From contig CAJJDN010000121.1 in the NCBI GenBank assembly GCA_905182985.1, forward strand, positions 128,028 to 192,027: DNA of 64,000 bases, given 5' to 3'. Shown here piece after piece: positions 24,199-35,644 of this stretch. A program made the position numbers and the translations under genes. The notes beneath the pieces are model-generated. The model saw only the letters and a list, made by a program, of their open reading frames with translations, was not told where the DNA came from and did not search any database. Source of the DNA: Paramecium sonneborni. Its lineage: Eukaryota; Ciliophora; Oligohymenophorea; Peniculida; Parameciidae. Each line of letters begins with the position of its first letter. Position 1 is the stretch's first letter.

Positions 24199-26628
24199 TC
24201 ATTATAGACTCCTAATTTATATTTATTTTGATTAATTATCCCATGTTATAAGCCAAAGTCCATCATCTGACATTGATCCATAAATTTCATTAGTTTCAAA
24301 ATTAATTGTTTAGTCAGTTACAAACTTATTTTTCCCTTTCCATCTTATAATATTTAATGTATGACAATTTTTATTTAATAATAAACCTTGTTTCTTTGAA
24401 AATTATTGAGGAAAAAGCCAAAGACAATTTTATCCTTTAAATTAAACAGAAATTTCCTTCGATTTATAAAAACCTTTTTTGGAGTCCTTTTCTTAATATA
24501 TATGCATAAAATTCTTTTTGCAAGGTTAAAATGTAAATATATTATCTGTAATGAAACATAATCTTCTTCCCCATTCTACTTTTATCACCTATATTATGAT
24601 CCATTTTTTATCATCTCCTTTTGGTTCACTTACTAAAATTTAATCATCATAAGCTCCTGATATTAATTTATTTTCAGATTCATTTAAACTTATACTACAA
24701 ACATATTAATTATGACCAATTAAAGTTTAATGTAATTCCCAATTCTAAGATTTCTTCCAAAATTTTATAGTATGATCATTACTACATGAAATAATCATAT
24801 TGTCAATTTTACTATATATTATTTATCCAAGATAATCTTTATGACCATTCAATATTTATTCACATTCCCATTCTTTTTCATTTTCTTCTTCTGTATTTGA
24901 CCAAATTAACATTGAACCATCCTCACATCCAGATACAAATCTATTCTGATTTTTTAAAAATATACAATATACAATTAAACTTGGATGTCCATCCAATATT
25001 CTTGAAAGGATCAAGTTTCCTTAAATAAATTAAAATAATTTTATTTATTTCTAACAACTTGCTATCAATAATGTAGAATCTGAATTAAATGAAAACGATC
25101 GACAAGCTTCCTTTTAATCTATTGGATTAGAATTTAATTTAAAATGTAACTTTTTCTCATTATTTGTTTAATCTTAATTATATTTATGTTTCAAGGTTTC
25201 ACCTACTTATTATATTAATTCAGATTACTTTTAAATATTAATGTTCATCTTTTCATTTGTACTTTATTAAGTATTATTTAATTCTATAGTTTTTTATTTA
25301 TTAATTTTAATTTCTAAATTTTAATTATTAATTTATGGATTCTATTCTTATTACTATTGAATATGATTACTAATATCTTTAATCTATATAGTTTAATTCT
25401 GATATTTTTTATAAGATTTTGCTTTTTTTTAAGTATTTTTGGTTAATTATTTTTTTTAAGTTTATATTTATCCAAAGTATTCTTAATTTATTAATTATTT
25501 TATTTATTTTTTACCTGAAGATTAAGATAATTTCATTTTAGTAAATGCTTCATTAATTTTGTGATTAATTTCCTAATTAATACTTATAAAGTCTTAATAA
25601 ATTTTAGATTTTTCAATATCATGATAATCAGGCTAACTTATTTGTCCTGCTAGTTCTGTAACATCATCATTTTTTAATGCTAACCAATCAATATTCAGAT
25701 TGTTTAAGTAATTTTGTGCTTTTTATTTAATATCTTAATTATTTTAACACAATGAACTTGTAATATCTTTGATTACATCATTATAATTAGTTTTTATAGT
25801 ATTAAAAGATTAATTTATTTAATCTATTGATTCTGAGTATTTATGTAAATTTAAAATTTTTAAGGTTTCTTATTTTTACCATAATTTTTAAGCTACTTTA
25901 ATAGCAGTATATTGTGTTGGATAATTTTGTATACAATATACACATGCTAATCTATTGGGAATTTTAGGTTTTTAATGTAAATCTACCATAACAATTTCAT
26001 TTTCATGTTATTAACAAATTAAATTATTTTATTGTATTTAAGATTTATCAATTTAAGATTAAAATTAAACACTTGAATTTTATGGAGGATCAAATTTATC
26101 TTCTTTAATTAAAGTAAACAATTCTATACATTTATTAAAATGTTCATTTTCTTTCAATAACAATAATTATTCTGAAATAAATTAGATGCATCTTTCTTTT
26201 TATTTTTATGATTCCTCAGTTAATTATTAAGCATTTTATAATTATTTATTAAGATCAAGATTAAGAATTGAAAGTGATGATTTAGTTTATTGTTCTTAAT
26301 CAGATATACTTTGAATCCAATCATTAATAGCTGTAATTTATTTGTTTATTGATTGTTTAATAAAAATTTTGAGTTTTTCAAGTTCTTACATTAATTAATA
26401 CAGTTTTTGAACATTTAGTTTAATATCTGAATCAAATTGTTAATATTCCTCTTTAATATTTTTAGAGATATCTAAAACATCTCCAACTAATACAACCTTT
26501 TTATTATAATTTGATGGCCAACATTTAAGACATAATACTTGATTCATTTTGTTTTGATCATTAAATGCTACAGCCACAATAGGTTCCTAATGTTCTTAAC
26601 AGGATTAAACAAGTAGTGGATTTGACAT
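24199..26628 (-). CDS. WD40-repeat protein with N-terminal Cys/His fingers
   Basis: The C-terminal third holds WD40 repeats: VSGCEDGSMLIWS, ISCSNDHTIKFWK, ISGAYDDQILVSE and others ending in WD-like pairs, with GH at the usual spacing (LNGHKDYLGQI, LIGHNQYVCSI). This should form a beta-propeller used for protein binding. The N-terminus (start ATG 26628, MSNPLLVQSCQEHQEP) has two Cys/His motifs that look like B-box fingers: CQEH...CLKC near residues 10-40 and CQQH...CVYC about 150 residues later. Helical, charged regions separate them (LDISKNIKEEYQQF). A Gln/Asn/Lys-rich linker near 25250-25500 precedes the propeller. Ends ITWDNQSKQIQIRSLQ at TGA 24199-24201. Many ciliate proteins share this layout; no process can be assigned. 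Confidence 0.8.
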
Positions 26629-26816
26629 TATAAAAATAAAGTAAATTCTATTTTTTTGAATGCTTTTTGAATTAAGTAAAATATGAACTGAAATAATTTG
26701 ATAAGCATTAAAATACTTATCAATTATAATTTGATGATTTGTAAATACTTCTTATATATGCTATATAAATATTCATATATATATTTAATATATATTTATA
26801 TTATATAATAATAAAT

Positions 26817-27174
26817 ATGGCTTCCTAAGCTATTGCAAAAGATTTGTATACATATACAAATGATGAAAGGTTCAGTATCAATTAAAATATCGTTTAGCTT
26901 ATAATTGATGATCTATTCCATTAAAGGTAATCAAGTATGCAAAGATCAAAGAAAAAGTTTTAATCTTTGCAGATCAACACCATTAGGAAAGCATGTTGAA
27001 CCTGAATTTTGCAAAGATAGTGCTATATCATTCATTGATTGCTTCTTAGGAGTGTAATCAATCATAACTAATTTATTAGTCAAAGGAATAAGAAGTGTCA
27101 TTAGCAATTTTAGAAAGTATTTGACATTGCCAAAACTGGATAATATGCTTAAGAAAGTTTGGAAGATTATTTGA
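26817..27174 (+). CDS. Small hypothetical protein, 110 aa
   Basis: ATG 26817 opens MASQAIAKDLYTYTNDERFS; a 25-nt intron (26927-26951) is removed, and the frame continues to TGA 27172-27174. The exact fit of exon lengths (111 codons) supports it. The protein has Cys-containing segments (NLCRSTPLGKH, EPEFCKDSAISFIDC) and a C-terminal basic helix (LDNMLKKVWKII). No family recognised. Confidence 0.65.
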
Positions 27175-27228
27175 AATGTTGAATACAATTATACAATAGT
27201 ATCCAAAAATATTATTTTTATATATATA

Positions 27229-27727
27229 TCATTTGAAACTCATCTGAGTTAACCATTTCTCAAAAGCTCCTTATCCTTCTTTCTCTATTGTTCCTCTTCC
27301 TTAATTTGTAATCACTAAGCCATTATTTGGGTTCAAAATAAGTAAACAAGGAATACCTATAATTATATATATATATTTATTTATACTTACCTTATATATG
27401 CTTTTTATATTCATTGTAAACTTAATATTTTACAAACTCTTTAAAATCATAAAATAACCATGGCATATCACTCACTATTTCCTTATACTTTTCTTCATTC
27501 TCATCCATACCAATATAAATTATTTCGAATTATTAAATCTCTTCATTTATTTTTGTGTAAAATTCAACTAACCAATATTTTTATTGTTTACTCAATGATG
27601 GTGTAAATCTTTAACATGGTTAACTCCATTAAGCTCCTATATACACACCAATTAATCTAGCATTTTTTAGATTAGGTCCATCTGTTGGTCCTTCAACAGA
27701 TTAAAAGGAAGTACCAAATTTATCCAT
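27229..27727 (-). CDS. Thioredoxin-fold protein, nucleoredoxin/tryparedoxin-like, with altered active site
   Basis: About 154 aa after removing a 34-nt intron (27364-27397 approx.). The fold pattern of tryparedoxin and nucleoredoxin is clear: LIGVYIGAQWSQPCQRFTP, then IIYIGMDENEEKYKEI, then MPWLFYDF, then GIPCLLILNPNNGLVITNQG. In active family members the motif is WCxxC. Here it is W-S-Q-P-C, so the nucleophilic N-terminal Cys is replaced by Ser. The downstream GIPCLL has a Cys next to the cis-Pro where Thr or Ser is usual. Classic disulfide exchange is therefore unlikely; glutathionylation, a monothiol role or binding only is possible. Start at ATG 27727. Confidence 0.82.
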
Positions 27728-28050
27728 TATTTTCTAGATAATTTATATATAATTTTTAAAACTGCTATCTTCAAAATTTATTATAAAATATTTATTAATT
27801 AACTAATCAATACATACTTTACATATTAATGATATTTCTAGAAGATTTCTTAAAAATTAAATTTATAGAAATTACACTATTAATTATTCTCATTCTAAAT
27901 AATTATCTAATTAAATATAATATTTGATTTAAATATATTCTAATAATAGATAGATAGAAAAGAAGTTGTAATAGATTTTCATTAATTATTTTAATTATTA
28001 TTTAATTATTTTAGCTCAAATAAAGTGTATATACAATTCAAATTTTTCAT
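27728..28050. other. Intergenic, AT-rich
   Basis: About 320 bp between two same-strand genes. Nothing recognised. Confidence 0.5.
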
Positions 28051-30234
28051 TCAGTCTTTACCATTTGCTTTAATAAGAGTTCATAAACTATAGGCTCAAA
28101 GCATTATCTCCACCAAATCAAAATATTTTTTGAATTTATATTTTCAGGATTATTTAACTTTTAATAATATAGTTCTGAAAAGTAATCTTCCTCAATTTAC
28201 TTCATTTCTTCTCTAATGCTTATTGAAACTTATTTATAATCTGGTATAAAGAGGTCTATTCCTGGTTCTATTGTTTTAATTTCCTATTTTGTTTGTTCTA
28301 ATATCTGATTTCTTAATTATTCAATCTATATTTCTGAAATAGTTATATCATTTTAAGCAGATGGTTCAGTTTCAATTTATTTTTCATTCTAAATACATAC
28401 TTTCTTAATTTAAAGATTTTCAGTATAATTTAAAAATTGCTATAATTTGTTTTTGAATTATTTCATTTCTCCAGATTATAATTTTTCTGGAATTTAAGAA
28501 ATTTTTTAAAATAGTTAAGAGAGCTTATGGAAATGCTATTTCTGAATTGTAACTATAGAACCTGATTTTGAATTACATAATTCTATTTATTTAAGCAATT
28601 ATTTAGGCTCGCTTTCATTTCTTTTTACTTTTTTTTTTTAAATATTTTAAATTGTCTCAGCTGAATTTGAACCATGTTCATCTGAATCTAAATTTATTTC
28701 TTCTGTCTTCTTGTAGAATTAAAAAAAATCAAAGTTGTTTTTAATTCTACTTAAAAATTCTTACATAATAGAATTATCATATATGTCTTTAAGTTTAAAT
28801 GTTTTCTCATATACTTCCTATTTAATTTATTCTAGTAATTCTTGCTCTTTTAGTGTATGTAAACTCTTCCATAAATCTTAATTTGGATAACTCTAAAGTG
28901 TTGCACATCTTTGATTAACACTAGGTTTTATAGAAACACATAAAATTAAAGGATGAAATCCAATCTCTCTTACATTTAATGCTTGACGAATCCATCCCAT
29001 AATTTTTTTTATTAAAAGCTTCTTTTATTTTTGTATGGGCTTCTAACTTGTTTTCTAGTTTAAATGCATTTATGATTTAATATAATTTAATAAAATTAAT
29101 TCTATAATATTTTTCTATTTTAAATTCATACTGGTGTTGAATACAATTATTTATCTATTAATTTTGTATTTCTATTAAAACAGATTTATGATTATATGTT
29201 TTAGGACCTGCCGTTTGATTATTTTTTTTGAAATCTCATTTTTAACCATACCCAAAAGATATCTTATTGATTCTGGAGTGTTCAATGAATTTATTATCAA
29301 TTTCATATGAATTACAACCTGATACAGAGAATCTTTAAAACTGGTTATAGGTTTTAATTTAATCCATATTGTAGCTGCTGGCTAAAATGTACTTAATAAA
29401 ATTATTTACTTAATTTATCAATACCTAAAGAATTTGATATTTCATAAGAAGCTCAACCAGGCAAAGCTATATTATTAGAATTTTTCCATCTATCATCTTA
29501 AGGTAAATTTGTTCTATTTAATTTATTATATAAATTAGAGTTTCCTAAAAAATAAACATTTAAAAGAAGGGTTCAATTCTACATTTTTTGAAACATATCC
29601 ATGTGCAATTTATTTAGATTGATAACCAAAACTAATTTTACTTCCACTTCTAATAGAATTAGATATATAATTTTTTTCAGTTGAGTTAAGTGTGCTTCTT
29701 TTGCAAACCTATCAAAGATTTTAATATCATAACCTTGAAGCTTAACTAAAAGATACTTCTGATATACTGTGTCTTAAAGAAGCAGTAGATTAATATTCAC
29801 ATGTTCCTTTTTCTATTGAATATAGTTTATATTTAACAGATTAAGAGTTTGATAACATTTTTGTATTATTTGTTATTGGATTTGCAATATGTCTAAATTT
29901 AAAAGTTAAAGCATAATCATCATTAGATGTTATCATTCCTTTTATTAACTATCTATTTTATAGAAGTAACTTATATTATTAAAAGTTATTTAATTCTCTA
30001 GGATTAGGATTAAATTGTGCAAATTTGTTATTAACTCTTATTATAATAAGATTCTTTGAATCCATCAAAAGTAGATGAATATGAATTGGATATTATTCTT
30101 TATTTTAAATGTCATTTACCTGCTATTGTTTCGAGATTAAAAACAGATGCTTAGTTTTATGAGATCTTAATATGAAATAGTTTTTCTTTGTTGTTTACAA
30201 TGAATAATTGAACTTCAGACAATGAAACACTCAT
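28051..30234 (-). CDS. Hypothetical protein, about 650-720 aa, frame problem near 29680
   Basis: Start ATG 30234: MSVSLSEVQLFIVNNKEKLF, then a 22-nt intron near 30110. Coding character is good throughout, with Ser/Asn-rich parts and two similar short motifs, SKISFGYQSKQ and NKISFGYGQK, about 120 residues apart. The C-terminal half is Glu/Lys/Gln-rich with likely coiled coil (LWKSLHTLKEQELLEQIKQE) and ends WWRQCFEPIVYELLLKQMVK before TGA 28051-28053. Around 29660-29700 two overlapping frames both look like protein and meet at a run of seven T on the plus strand. A one-base indel, or an unrecognised intron, is likely there. No known domain recognised. Confidence 0.55.
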
Positions 30235-30410
30235 TAAATTTATTTTATGCAAAATAAAATTATGTTTACTATTTTTTTTATAAAAAATTAAAAAATAACA
30301 AAACTTTTAGTTTTTTCTAAATCTATAGATTTGTGATTTCAATTTAATATAGAAGACATAGATAATTCTATTTAAAAGTGGAATTGAATTTTAAAATTCA
30401 AATAAATTTA

Positions 30411-31306
30411 ATGTTAAATTCAATTAAAAGTGAATATAACTAAACTTCTTCATAATAAGATGATGAACTTTGTTAAAATTTAGATGATTTAAAATAAAAT
30501 TCAGAATGGATTTTAGGTATTTTTGAAGCAGGACGTGGACCTTTAATTGGGCCTATCATAATTACAGGATGTTTTTGGCCTATTCAAAATCATAATTATA
30601 TTGTCAAACAATGTTCTTTATCACTTAATAAACAGTTTTACTAAAATTAAACTGAAAGTTCAGAAATAATTTTTAAACTTAAAGGGAAAGCATTACAATT
30701 TGAAACAATAGAAATTAGCGCCTAAAAATTATCAACTAAAATTTTAGCATATACACCATCTGATGTAAATGAAATTAGTATAAAATACACATTAAAACTA
30801 ATAAAATAAATAATTTCTAGTGGATACAAAATTCGTGGTAGTAATTCCATTTTAAATAGATAGAGTGTTATATTAATCCAATAGGTTTTAAAGATAATTT
30901 AAATGATCTTTATAAAAAGGAGCTTAATTTATAAAATGATGAACTTAAATTTATTGTAGGAATGCATCAAACTATAATAGCAGCATAAATAGTAGCTTTG
31001 TAAGAGAGAAATATTAAATTATAATAAATTTAATAAGAAATTTATCCTTATGGATAGATGGGATCTGGCTATTCTTCTGATAAATTGACGAGAGAGTTTC
31101 TCTCTAAAGTAAGCATTCCTGTTTTTATATATCCAAAAGAAATTAGATTTGCATGGTAAACTACAAATGCTACTTTTAAAGAAAAAGCAATTACTATAGA
31201 ATATTTATCAGAATAAAATAGAATGAAATAAACTAAAGAATAATTTATAGAAAATCCTTCAATTCTTGAATATGGAGAATTACAATTTGAAAATTATAAT
31301 TTATGA
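30411..31306 (+). CDS. RNase H2 subunit A-like protein lacking catalytic aspartates
   Basis: 289 aa after removing a 26-nt intron (30838-30863). RNase H2A cleaves RNA in RNA/DNA hybrids and single ribonucleotides in DNA. The family hallmark [GV]DEAGRGP appears as GIFEAGRGPLIGPIIITGC, so the first catalytic Asp is Phe38. The block VDTVG appears as INPIGF (Asp to Asn). The KAD...SAAS block appears as IVGMHQTIIAAQIVALQ, with no Asp. The late block is kept: GSGYSSDKLTREFL and YPKEIRFAWQTT, matching GSGYPxDxxT and xxVRxSWxT. The fold is thus retained while three metal-binding Asp are missing; only the Glu remains. It is likely a pseudoenzyme. Start is the first ATG in frame. Confidence 0.82.
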
Positions 31307-31490
31307 CTTATTATATGAATAGTAATAATCATTATATCTAGTATTATTATTTAATAATGAAAATTAAGAAGTCAATTCTAAAGATTATATGATTTAATAT
31401 TTACATATATGATTTTAGAAAGTGACAAATATTCGAATATGAATTTAATATATATGTAATATTAATTATTAAAGTATTATAAATATTTAG

Positions 31491-32745
31491 ATGTAATAAT
31501 TTGAAGAAGAAGAAGATTATTGTTCTAGAGGAAGAAGAAGAGTAAAATTAAATTAAGAGCAAGATACTATTATTCCTTTGATACCTGGAATATTGGATAT
31601 GATTTTCTAATTTTTAACACCTTAATAGCATCTATAAATGAGATTGGTTTCTCATCAATGTAATGCTGTAGTTTAATAATTTATGAAAAAGTTTCTAGTT
31701 ACATAGATATCAAAGGGAACCTTTTAATAATTCAATAATTTTATTAGTATTTAATTTTAGCAAATAATAATAGGATAATTTTCAGGATTAACAAAAATAA
31801 AATTACCTCCAATTTCTTCGGATGAACATAAATTATGCGATGAAATAAATCCACAATATTTAGTTTAGGTTATTTTCATTGATTTTTTGAATGATTCATA
31901 ATCTTAATAGACATACTTAAAAGAGTTTTTTTTAAAATATACATCTATTATTTCAGTTGGAATCAATAAATTTTAAGCTCTTAATTGGTTACCACTTGAA
32001 AATATAAAACAATTAGATTTATCAACTGTTATGGAAATTAAAGATAAAAGCTTTTTGGAACTTACTCGAAGTTTAGTTTCTCTATCTATTCATGTTTAAG
32101 AGACTAACTATTTTTTTTCAACAAGTGAATTTCCACCTTTAGAACTATTAAAAATGTTAAAAATCAAATTATGGGGTCCAACTTTTAAAGAAGAACATTT
32201 TCCAAATTTCTTAAATTTTTTGGACTCTATAAAAAATCTAGAAATACTTGAATTATCATTTAATTCTTATGAGTCAAATGTCATAAAGTAAGATGTATTA
32301 AATGCATTTATAAGTAAATTACCAAGTATATAATATTTTAAATTTAGAATTACGTATTTTATATGCATTTTCTTGTTATGAATAAATCCAGAACGCTCAA
32401 TTTCTACATAGATTTGATTATTTAGTCATAGAAAATAATAGATATATTAAATTAAAACCTTTAGATATACCAACTTTGGAAACACTTTTAGCATTTACAA
32501 GTGTATTGGACATAACAAATTGTATTTTAGAAGAAGATAATTAAAAACTAATTTAGCAATTTTTGGAGAATTAAAGAGAAAACCCATCATAAAACAATGA
32601 GTCTATTTTAAAAGTAATAATAAAATTAATTTTAAAGGTTTCATTTGAATAAAACTATATATAAACAAATTATCAAAGGTTTCCAAAAGTATAAAAAAAT
32701 AATATATTTACTACTTTTTGGGATTCTGCCTATTATTCAATTTGA
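31491..32745 (+). CDS. F-box/LRR-like protein
   Basis: 410 aa with one 22-nt intron (32336-32357), which restores KLRILYAFSCYEQIQ. After an acidic/basic start (MQQFEEEEDYCSRGRRRVK) the segment PLIPGILDMIFQFLTPQQHL plus MRLVSHQC fits an F-box (LP..IL..IF.FL.....L..RLVS). F-boxes bind Skp1 in SCF ubiquitin ligases. Then come irregular leucine-rich segments such as LEILELSFNSY and IKQLDLSTVMEIKD, which may recognise the target. The end at TGA 32743-32745 follows a less regular tail. F-box call is by pattern only. Confidence 0.65.
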
Positions 32746-32852
32746 TTATTGTGCATATATGATTATTCTTTTAATTTCATATAGATATAATTATAAATGA
32801 AATTTCTTCAATCGGTTTATTGTAATAATTTGATATTATTAAAATTACATTA

Positions 32853-33128
32853 ATGGGATAGATCTGCATAAGTTGTGAGAAAAAAGATGCTGATAAAAAT
32901 GAAATAAAGATTGAATAAACTGCCTAACATCAAGAAATAAAATTTATTGAAGATTTTGAATTCATAAGTGGTTTAGATAAGGGAGAGTCTTCAAAAAAAA
33001 TGAGTATGCTTTCATTTCAGCATAAAAATAACAGCAGTAGTTGCCGTCATGTTGATTCATAATATTAAGGATCACTTTTTAGTGTTGTAACTCCAGATTT
33101 CACATTTTCTTCTAATTTAGTTGAATGA
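32853..33128 (+). CDS. Small protein with candidate N-myristoylation/palmitoylation site, 91 aa
   Basis: Single exon from ATG 32853 to TGA 33126-33128. The N-terminus MGQICISCEKK has Gly2, a small residue at position 6 or 7 and Cys5 and Cys8. This fits an N-myristoylated and then palmitoylated membrane anchor. The rest is polar: EIKFIEDFEFISGLDKGESS and a Ser/Asn/Cys/His stretch NNSSSCRHVD. No domain known. It sits 107 bp after the F-box gene on the same strand. Confidence 0.6.
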
Positions 33129-33367
33129 ATTGTCCTTTTGGTCTAATTTTTGAATTGACCTCTATGGAATGATTCTCACTTATATATTTGTATTAATTAT
33201 ATGATATGTTTTGAGTAATAATTGTAATAATTTACAATGGAAATAATAAATGTTAATAATATAAATATTATAAATATAGTAACAATTAGATTATTTTTTG
33301 TTTTTTTGTATATATATATATATTTGTAATAATGATGTATAATTGATTTTATTTAAGCGAAATGTTT

Positions 33368-34081
33368 TCATATTAAAATAGCTCCTTACTTTTTGTCTTT
33401 AACCCAAATAAACATGACATCTGCAATTATAACAGTATGAATAACATCTGCAAGTATCAAATAAACAAACTTTTCTCCAGCCATATAATTCATAACCCAA
33501 AAGGCTAATCTAAGAAGTCTAGAAAATCCCATTGCAACAAGATATTTAGATATGTCAGCTTCAATTGATCCGATTTTTTTGCTATTTGTGCTCTAAACAA
33601 ATATACCTCACATAAATTTGAGGCAATAAGCCACAAGCTTCAATAAACATGCTCATAGATACAAACATTTGTACTGTAAAATAATTTTCATTCTTAGTTC
33701 CAGGGTGGAAAAAGAATGATAATATTAAACAAATTGGTATAATTGTTTGATATGAAAAGTATGGATTTGATATTTAATGAAAACGTGTATGTCTATGATT
33801 AAAATATCTATAAAAATATACCTATATTTATGGAAAAGATAAAATATGAAACAACTCAAAACTATAGAAATAACCAACTCAATCCAAATTAAAAAGAAGT
33901 TAATTAATCTAGTATCACTTATATATAGGATTCGCATCACTGCTCCAATAAAATACATCACTTAAGTTTCTAAAGCTAATCCTTGAATATTCCTTTTATC
34001 ATAAATGTATTTTATCAAAAAGTAGGCCCCTGCATGTTACACCAAATATCCAAGTGTAAAAATTATCAATATATAATCCAT
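33368..34081 (-). CDS. ER lumen protein-retaining receptor-like (ERD2/KDEL receptor family)
   Basis: 221 aa with seven expected membrane spans, the size of ERD2. ERD2 returns KDEL-type proteins from Golgi to ER. Matches in order: KRNIQGLALETQVMYFIGAV (family ...GISxKxQxL), YISDTRLINFFLIWIELVIS, NPYFSYQTIIP, FVSMSMFIEACGLLPQIY (family YLESVAILPQL) and FSRLLRLAFWVMNYM (family LYRALYLxNWIxRY). Introns of 29 nt (near 33800-33828) and 19 nt (near 33590-33608) restore the frame. The classic ER signal-binding residues could not be fully checked. ERD2-like proteins with a different role exist. Start ATG 34081. Confidence 0.75.
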
Positions 34082-34760
34082 AATAATTATTATTATTATT
34101 AATCAATTAGAATAATCAAATTAAGTTATTAGAAAAACAAATTAATCATAAATTGTCTAAACTAAATTAATTTTATTTCAATCATCTCATCAAACATGAT
34201 CATTATTACAAATCTTGATGAAATTAATCAATTTTAGAATTAACAAAATATTAAAAAATAATTATAAAAAGAGAAGCATCAAAAAACTATTTAAAAAAAT
34301 CATTAAAACTTATGAAAATTGTAAAGTTAAATGTTTATTTAAATATAAATATTCTATGGTTCTTGAAATCCAAGATTTCTATATTAAATTTTTTATAAAC
34401 ATCAAGAAATTAGTTGATAAATTACATTAATTTATTTATAATTAAATTTATGAGTTAAATATAGATAACCAAAAAAATTAGAAAAACAAGAGCAAAAAAG
34501 AAAAATTTAGTTGAATCATCCAAGATTGTATTTTTTAAAATTTTTGCATTCTTGACACCTTAAGAAAAATTGAAGTGTCGCTTTGTTTGTAGAAACTTTA
34601 ATTATTATGCAATCTAATCAATTGAATCTTTAAATTTTTAAGCATAAAACACAAAAATGAAAGCTTTTAAACCATTTATAGGTACATTAATATTATAAAC
34701 TAAGCTAAATGCACTAACCTTAAGTACTTAATATATCCATGTTTATATAAGCGAGTTTAA
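34082..34760. other. Intergenic, AT-rich, with a possible very short frame
   Basis: Shared 5' region of two divergent genes. From ATG 34196 a 38-codon Gln/Asn/Lys-rich frame (MIITNLDEINQFQNQQN) runs to a TGA near 34312. It could be the first exon of an undetected gene, but I could not extend it. Near 34551-34583 an inverted repeat (GACAC ... GTGTC) can form a small hairpin. Confidence 0.4.
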
Positions 34761-35627
34761 ATGACTTCTTTAGTAGGAAAAAAGAAGAGACCTTAAATTA
34801 GAGAAATCACTCATTTATGGTTTAGAAGTTATGAAGATATTGCTGACTTGATGAAACTAAATACAGGATTAATAGCATTGGAATTAAAATTTAATTTTAG
34901 AGGGATTGCAGCTCCTTAAATATCTTAAGATGTATAAGAAATTTTATTAAATTCATCAATTGAAGAAATAATAATAAAGGAATAATAAATAGCTGATTTA
35001 GCAATAATTGAATTAATGAAACATAAAATTACTTGCATAAAACTAGAAGTGAAGAACGATTAAAATTAATTAATAGAAAAATTAATATCTATTGAATTAA
35101 GATTGAAAAAACTATATTTGAAAATGACATTTGTAGATAATAGAATTGAGGAGTCGCTGAATTTCTTTTTACAATAGTAATAAGAGTTAGAAGTTTTGTA
35201 TTTAGATTTTAGAAAAGGAGTAGATTTATAAAATCATAAGAAATTGAAAACAATAATATTGGAAAATGTTAGTGATTTGAAATCTTCAATGAAATTTCCA
35301 TCTGTTCTTGTTGAAAAGGTCATAATAAAATCATTTTATATAACTTAGAAGGATGTAAAGGTATATATATATAAATGAAAGTATTAGTTTTTATTATAGA
35401 ATTTTTGTCATTATAAAATTTTAGACATTTCATCAATTTAAGGATGTTGGATAGACATTTTATTGGAGAAGAAAAAAGCTGAAACTCCAATTTAGGATTA
35501 AGAAAAACAATTAAATGTTTACTTAAGTAAAGATATATTTAGAGGACTATAATAAATATTGGGAATATCACAAATAAAATTATATTAATTAGAACCAATA
35601 GAAAACCTATTCAATTATTTTTAATGA
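34761..35627 (+). CDS. Leucine-rich, LRR-like protein of unknown function
   Basis: 279 aa after a 27-nt intron (after the codon near 35359). The start at ATG 34761 reads MTSLVGKKKRPQIREITHLW. Irregular Leu/Ile-rich units recur, for example LKKLYLKMTFVDNRIEESL, LEVLYLDFRKGV and LKTIILENVSDLKS, which resemble degenerate LRR beta-strand repeats. The protein may be a repeat scaffold related in style to the F-box/LRR gene at 31491, but the F-box is not visible here. Ends QLEPIENLFNYFQ at TGA 35625-35627, 17 bp from the convergent carrier gene. Confidence 0.6.
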
Positions 35628-35644
35628 TTATATAGATAATGTGA

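Noticed and set aside
33801..33815. A 14-nt intron in the ERD2-like gene
   Set aside because: Using the next AG gives a normal 29-nt intron with the same frame and a good match to the family, so the ultra-short intron is not needed.
34215..34430. 71-codon Lys/Ile-rich plus-strand frame
   Set aside because: Composition is what random AT-rich DNA gives, and a different frame in the same place (from 34196) looks slightly more like protein.
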